Below are positions 22,235-25,512 of a stretch of 25,512 bases of DNA, piece by piece. A program made the position numbers and the translations under genes. The stretch lies in contig JBHGBF010000051.1 in the NCBI GenBank assembly GCA_041946865.1, positions 1 to 25,512 of the forward strand, in the 5' to 3' direction. The DNA comes from RPQK01 sp041946865. GTDB lineage: Bacteria; Acidobacteriota; UBA6911; RPQK01. The number at the start of each line of letters is the position of its first letter. The first letter of the stretch is position 1. The notes beneath the pieces are model-generated. The model had not been told where the DNA came from. It was given only the letters and a program-made list of their open reading frames with translations, and searched no databases.

Positions 22235-22849
22235 CTAGTAAATCACGCCCATCTGCGAGCGTAGCAACCAGAACAAATGGCGGGCCGCCTGCGGCTCCAT
22301 TTCGATCACCCCTGCGCGGACGGGGCGGTGGAGAAGCTGGCGGGACAAGAAAGCGCAACCGACCCGGAACTTCAGCCACTCCTTGCGGTAGCGGTTCAAG
22401 AGGCCATCCGACGCATTTCCGGTGATGAAGAAAATCGAGCCGTCTTCCAGCCTGAGCGCGAAGGTCTCGGGCATGTCGTTCACACTCACGATCTCGTCCG
22501 GCGATGAAACGGTCTCCGAAGGGTCGGCCGATACCCGTTCGACTTTTACAATGACCTCGCGAGTTTGGACAGCGGGCGTTTTGGTGGCCACTCTGGACAG
22601 TCGTGGTTGTCCGCGCGACGACAATTGCGCCCGTGTGATCGGGAAACGCTTGACTTCCATCCCTTTCATGTAAGCCGTCAGCGTCTCTTCGCCGATTTCC
22701 AGATACGCCTGGGGCTGTTGCGCAAGCTGGAGCCGGTAGCCAAGCATTAGAACCTCAGCAGAGGTGGCACAGGCCTCAGAGGTGCATGCCTTTTGCAGGC
22801 CGCAGAACAAGATGAAGGCGAGGAGCGCCAGGCGCGATGTGTTTTTCAA
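22235..22849 (-). CDS. Exported protein of unknown function, last gene of YkuD operon
   Basis: I do not recognise this 204-residue protein. A TTG start at 22849 overlaps the TGA stop of the upstream transpeptidase (TTGA), the same style of coupling as ATGA overlaps. The frame stays open far upstream, but that part is antisense-like composition inside the neighbour gene. The N-terminus KNTSRLALLAFILFCGLQKAC is a signal peptide, possibly a lipoprotein signal. The rest is soluble and mixed: a strand-rich segment (LEIGEETLTAYMKGMEVKRFPIT), a disordered centre (about 75-120) and a C-terminal ALRLEDGSIFFITGNASDG...HLFWLLRSQMGVIY. Context suggests a periplasmic partner of the L,D-transpeptidases. 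Confidence 0.65.
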   Translation of the reverse strand: MKNTSRLALLAFILFCGLQKACTSEACATSAEVLMLGYRLQLAQQPQAYLEIGEETLTAYMKGMEVKRFPITRAQLSSRGQPRLSRVATKTPAVQTREVIVKVERVSADPSETVSSPDEIVSVNDMPETFALRLEDGSIFFITGNASDGLLNRYRKEWLKFRVGCAFLSRQLLHRPVRAGVIEMEPQAARHLFWLLRSQMGVIY

Positions 22850-23445
22850 AATATGTAGACCTTTGTTCCGATCGGCGCCAGTCGGGCCAGCTTGATCAGG
22901 TCCGGCGACCCGAGCCGAATGCATCCGTGGGTTACGTTGCGGCCCAGCATCCGGTTGTACAGGGTTCCGTGAATGAAGTAGCCGTTTCCGATGGCCATGG
23001 CGTATTCGCCCAGCACGTTTTTCTCGTAGCGTTCGTTCTCGCTGACCGGGACCGCTCTCCCTTCTTCCAAGAAAGCCCAGTCGGGCTTGCGCCAAACGGG
23101 ATTGCCGATCTTGGCTTGGATGCGGAATTCGCCCCGCGGCGTCTCGAACGTCCATCTCCGTCCCTGGCATTCGAGCTGGCGGCCGCTCCCGGTGGAGCAC
23201 TTCGCCTCCAGGATGACTTTCTGTCCGCGCTTCAGCCAGAGCTTGTTGGCCGCGGTATCGATCAGGATGTAATAGCCCTTCGGCCGCATAGAGGCCAGTC
23301 TCCGCTCCATTCGCGCCACTTCTCTCTTCGTGCGCTTGAGGCGGGGCGCCGGCGGTTCGACAGGCGAAAGGACGAGCACTACAAAACTGGCCAGCACGAG
23401 CAAAGGAGGCCCCACGGCAAGCGCGGTTCGAAGCCAGCGTTTCAT
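22846..23445 (-). CDS. YkuD-family L,D-transpeptidase, membrane-anchored
   Basis: A 199-residue protein with an N-terminal TM anchor (about 9-27, ALAVGPPLLVLASFVVLVL), a basic linker (32-56) and a YkuD catalytic domain (about 58-199). The active-site signature is FIHGTLYNRMLGRNVTHGCIRL with His159, His173 and nucleophile Cys175, plus Arg177. These enzymes make 3-3 peptidoglycan cross-links or attach proteins to the wall in the periplasm. ATG 23445 overlaps the stop of the upstream YkuD lipoprotein gene by 4 bp (ATGA). An in-frame start at 23553 would lie wholly inside that gene. Cys83 and Cys93 in the domain are additional. The canonical motif suggests an active enzyme. Confidence 0.92.
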   Translation of the reverse strand: MKRWLRTALAVGPPLLVLASFVVLVLSPVEPPAPRLKRTKREVARMERRLASMRPKGYYILIDTAANKLWLKRGQKVILEAKCSTGSGRQLECQGRRWTFETPRGEFRIQAKIGNPVWRKPDWAFLEEGRAVPVSENERYEKNVLGEYAMAIGNGYFIHGTLYNRMLGRNVTHGCIRLGSPDLIKLARLAPIGTKVYIF

Positions 23446-24578
23446 CTGGTAGCCTCCGCAACGGTGCCGGCCTGTCCGACAATCGTTACCGGCATTCCCA
23501 CGTAGGCGAGGCGGAAGAGCTTCTCCATGTCGGAGTTGGAAAGAGCGACGCAACCCTGGGTCCAGTCCTTCCCCCGGCCTCCTTCGCCATGGATCTCGAT
23601 CAGCGCGCCGAGCCTGGCACGCCGGCGAATCTCACCGCGGCGCTTGGCCAGCGCAAAATCCCGGCGATCGGCGGCATTGGGATAGTCAAGCAAAAGAGCC
23701 TGGAAATATAGGGTTTGACCGCCTGACTTCTTCTGTACCACTCGGTATCTGCCTTCCGGCGTCGCCCCATCCCCGCCTTCGTGCTTGTCAGGGAACCGGT
23801 TCCACCCGAGGTCCACCGCAAAGCGCTCAACGAGGCTTCCGGAGTCAAACAGCAGGGCCCGCCGGTTGTATTTATCAACGAGCAAGGCGGCTTTCTTGTG
23901 ATGACGCGACCATTCGATGGTTTTCAGCGCCCAGATCTGCCATCTTCGCTGCTCCCGAGGGTTCCGATAGCGCTCCTTGAGGCCTTCGAGCCGGGACTCG
24001 AAGGCGGCGGCTTCCTCGTCGACGCGTTCCAGCAATTCCCTCACCTTGAGAAACTCGCCCTGCTGCCAGAAAGCCTTCGCGTTGGCCGTCTGAATCTGGA
24101 GCCGCGCGATCAGGCGACGCTGCGCCGGATCGAGCGTACCCCGACTCCATGCCCGCGTGTTCTCCTCCAATTGTTCGATCGCCTGCTGCTCCATTTGGCG
24201 CAGGCGCGCCTTTTCGGCGATACCTTCCTGCAGCAGAAGGCGAGCTTTTGCCAGCCGCTCTTGAACCTCCTGGATCAGCTTGTCGGTATGGCGAAAGAAA
24301 GCAACAGTATTCGACTCCACGGCGAACCTCCGTTGAGTCATTGCGAAGGCTGCCTCGAACTCGGAATACCTTTCGGGCAGATAGGTCGGGAGGCCCTGCA
24401 GCCGCAGCTCTCGTCGCGCGGCCTGCAGGTCCTTCCACTCTCTTTCCGGCAACTGCGTGCAGCCCGCCAGGGCCACTAGCAGAACCAGAGCGGCCGGCTG
24501 GCCAAGGCGGCACAGCCGGTCGACTTTAGCTGACCTTCTTCTTCTGGGTGGCCTGCTGAATGTCGCCAGCCACGGCAT
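23442..24578 (-). CDS. Lipoprotein with coiled coil and YkuD-type domain
   Basis: A 378-residue protein with a long basic n-region, then a lipobox LVALAGC with lipidated Cys40. Residues 45-215 are highly charged and helical, with heptad character (LIQEVQERLAKARLLLQEGIAEKARLRQMEQQAIEQLEE). A YkuD-like domain follows (about 228-368). Its active site is IEIHGEGGRGKDWTQGCVALSN: His330 and Cys343 are present, but the usual SHGC reads TQGC. Similar DWTxGCxAL motifs occur in a known YkuD subgroup, so activity is plausible, perhaps with different specificity, as in YafK/DpaA-like amidases. The only start without exotic codons is ATG 24578, which overlaps the DUF4398 gene by 53 bp. No ATG, GTG or TTG lies between that ATG and the hydrophobic core. 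Confidence 0.85.
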   Translation of the reverse strand: MPWLATFSRPPRRRRSAKVDRLCRLGQPAALVLLVALAGCTQLPEREWKDLQAARRELRLQGLPTYLPERYSEFEAAFAMTQRRFAVESNTVAFFRHTDKLIQEVQERLAKARLLLQEGIAEKARLRQMEQQAIEQLEENTRAWSRGTLDPAQRRLIARLQIQTANAKAFWQQGEFLKVRELLERVDEEAAAFESRLEGLKERYRNPREQRRWQIWALKTIEWSRHHKKAALLVDKYNRRALLFDSGSLVERFAVDLGWNRFPDKHEGGDGATPEGRYRVVQKKSGGQTLYFQALLLDYPNAADRRDFALAKRRGEIRRRARLGALIEIHGEGGRGKDWTQGCVALSNSDMEKLFRLAYVGMPVTIVGQAGTVAEATR

Positions 24579-25119
24579 CCGCTTTCTCCTTTACGGCTCT
24601 GAACTGGTTGCGGGCATCCATGAAGTTGCCATTGTCCAGAGAAGTCTTGGCCTCGTTGAAGGACGCTTCGGCGGCTGTCAGATCGCCTTGCAGGGCGTCG
24701 AGATCGGCCTTGGTGCCTTTCCCTTTGGGCGCCTTTGCCAGGGCTTCCTTGGCCGCGTCAAGGGCCGCCTGGGCCTCGGTCTGTGCGGTCTGGGCCTCCG
24801 TCTTCACCTGTTCCTTATTCGCGCCCGCCGTTGAGGCGGCCGTGTCGGCCTGGGTCTTGGCCTGGGCCAGCAATTCCTTGGCTTTGTCATAATTGCGGCT
24901 GAAGGAAGACTTCTGATCCTGAACGGCAATCTCCGCCTCGGCTGCCTTCAAAACATCCGAAGCAGCCTGGTAAGCCTCTGCAGAATAAAGATCGGCTTCC
25001 GCGGTCCTGGCGGCCTCGAGGGCCTGCTGGGCAGCGGCGATTTCCTGATCCGGTTTTGAAGCGCAACCGGTCAACGAGAGTACCGCAACAAGCAGAACAA
25101 ACACGGACATCGTACGCAT
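24526..25119 (-). CDS. DUF4398-like alpha-helical lipoprotein
   Basis: A 197-residue lipoprotein: signal MSVFVLLVAVLSLTGC with the lipobox LTGC, followed by ASKPDQEIAAAQQALEAARTAEADLYSAEAYQAASDVLKAAEAEI, the pattern of DUF4398. The rest is Ala-, Lys- and Gln-rich helix with strong coiled-coil potential and low complexity (about 85-150). Such proteins sit on the outer membrane, often next to OmpA-like or wall-active proteins, but have no fixed role. Several in-frame ATGs exist. I chose 25119 because GGAGG lies 9 nt upstream. It is the first gene of the four-gene YkuD operon and has its own promoter. Confidence 0.85.
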   Translation of the reverse strand: MRTMSVFVLLVAVLSLTGCASKPDQEIAAAQQALEAARTAEADLYSAEAYQAASDVLKAAEAEIAVQDQKSSFSRNYDKAKELLAQAKTQADTAASTAGANKEQVKTEAQTAQTEAQAALDAAKEALAKAPKGKGTKADLDALQGDLTAAEASFNEAKTSLDNGNFMDARNQFRAVKEKADAVAGDIQQATQKKKVS

Positions 25120-25212
25120 GGTTTTCATCCTCCGCATAATAGGGGAATCGGTAAAGCGCGAATCCGTTAAGAAGTTAGTCGCTAAGCAGTTATTGAGAGG
25201 GCTCTGCTCATG

Positions 25213-25230
25213 GGGGGCGAAATTGCCCCC
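25213..25230 (-). other. GC hairpin in the 5' leader of the YkuD operon
   Basis: GGGGGC and GCCCCC form a perfect 6-bp stem with a 6-nt AT-rich loop. It begins about 7 nt after the predicted transcription start, near the 5' end of a leader of about 118 nt. It could stabilise the mRNA or be a regulatory structure. A 9-codon ATG-to-TAG frame follows it (25211-25182) without a Shine-Dalgarno. Confidence 0.4.
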
Positions 25231-25243
25231 ACACGAGCGCCTC

Positions 25244-25272
25244 ACTATACGCCTGCTTCTGGGGGAAATCAA
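25244..25272 (-). promoter_or_regulatory. Sigma70-type promoter of the YkuD operon
   Basis: On the minus strand TTGATT (25272-25267) and TATAGT (25249-25244) are separated by exactly 17 bp. They match TTGACA at 4 of 6 and TATAAT at 5 of 6. Transcription should start near 25237, giving a leader of about 118 nt before the DUF4398 lipoprotein start. It is the clearest housekeeping promoter in the window. Confidence 0.65.
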
Positions 25273-25319
25273 GCGCACGGAATGCCTTCAATGCCTTCTG
25301 AGTAAGCCCTCCGTCTTCT

Positions 25320-25360
25320 GTGTAGTGCCGCCTAAAGGACGCCTAAAGGCGGCACTACAC
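25320..25360. repeat. 14-bp perfect palindrome, REP-like
   Basis: GTGTAGTGCCGCCT (25320-25333) and its exact complement (25347-25360) flank a 13-nt loop. The loop completes two direct copies of GCCTAAAGG (25330-25338 and 25341-25349). No T-tract follows, and no gene ends here within the window. GC-rich palindromes of this size in intergenic DNA often belong to dispersed REP-type families. Only one copy is visible. Confidence 0.6.
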
Positions 25361-25394
25361 TGGACTTTGGCGACAATAAACAGATGTGTGAACA

Positions 25395-25512
25395 TTTTTT
25401 ACGCCGAAGGCGTTAGGCAAGACAGTCCCGGCAACATGGCGACGCGGCTTTGCTGTTCCCCTTCAGGGAACGGGCGTGCAGACCAAATTACCCAGGGTAG
25501 CTGAAAAGCGCT
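25395..25512. repeat. Non-coding end region with two further palindromes
   Basis: After a run of six T (25395-25400) comes ACGCC-GAA-GGCGT (25401-25413), then GTTCCC-CTTCA-GGGAAC (25455-25471) and TACCC-A-GGGTA (25489-25499). No gene is supported in 25120-25512 beyond the promoter region. The series of short hairpins, ending in CCCAGGGTAGC, looks to me like the beginning of a dispersed extragenic repeat cut by the window edge. This is recognition by pattern, not a database match. Confidence 0.4.

Noticed and set aside
22850..23482. Upstream extension of the last YkuD-operon gene to a 415-residue protein
   Set aside because: This part overlaps the complete transpeptidase gene out of frame and has shadow composition. 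A signal peptide begins right after the TTG at 22849.
23442..24578. TQGC motif as proof of an inactive YkuD pseudoenzyme
   Set aside because: DWTxGCxAL motifs occur in a recognised YkuD subgroup that retains the nucleophilic Cys and the upstream His, so loss of activity cannot be claimed.

Overview
This 25.5-kb window looks like chromosomal DNA of a GC-rich Gram-negative bacterium. An Acidobacteriota-like origin is my best guess. It rests on an Oar-like TonB-dependent barrel protein, ABC-2 permease triplets with large extracytoplasmic loops, a NEW3-domain membrane protein and many lipoproteins. No rRNA or tRNA gene and no CRISPR array was seen. The taxonomic call is inference.

Layout from left to right. 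(1) 1-33 (-): the first 11 codons of a probable IS110-family transposase, followed by its roughly 250-bp non-coding leader. (2) 320-1572 (+): an arsenic module, arsR then arsM. The presumptive ArsR operator overlaps the -10 box and start codon. (3) 1731-4337 (+): an Oar-like outer-membrane barrel that lacks the usual N-terminal domains. (4) 4490-7311 (+): a GAF histidine kinase and an NtrC-type sigma54 activator, separated by an array of GGATGAA/TTCATCC repeats. (5) 7430-9597 (+): a DegT/DnrJ/EryC1 aminotransferase and a Gfo/Idh/MocA dehydrogenase, probably an amino-sugar pair. They end at a perfect 18-bp-stem bidirectional terminator. (6) 16615 to 9753 (-): a five-gene ABC export operon (coiled-coil/NEW3 protein, ATPase, three paralogous permeases). 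(7) 19139 to 16755 (-): a DUF4112 membrane protein and a TonB-dependent receptor. (8) 19199-22229: a HAD phosphatase/phosphomutase, a 29-codon orphan ORF, a remnant of a GH3 C-terminal domain and a GH13 alpha-glucosidase. (9) 25119 to 22235 (-): an overlapping cell-wall operon (DUF4398 lipoprotein, YkuD lipoprotein, YkuD L,D-transpeptidase, exported unknown protein) behind a clear sigma70-type promoter. (10) The right edge carries several palindromes that look like the start of dispersed extragenic repeats.

The most interesting signal is upstream of the ABC export operon. A near-consensus -24/-12 promoter (16643-16628, -) lies about 100-120 bp downstream of two copies of the same dyad, GGGTAA-N4-TTAYCC, whose centres are 22 bp apart. 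This is the architecture of a sigma54 promoter with tandem enhancer-binding sites. The window also encodes an NtrC-family activator, with a variant GAFTDA loop, and its kinase. That suggests, without proving, a local envelope-stress or export regulon. A second theme is that several genes have a -10-like box 6-7 nt before the start codon and little or no Shine-Dalgarno sequence, consistent with leaderless transcripts.
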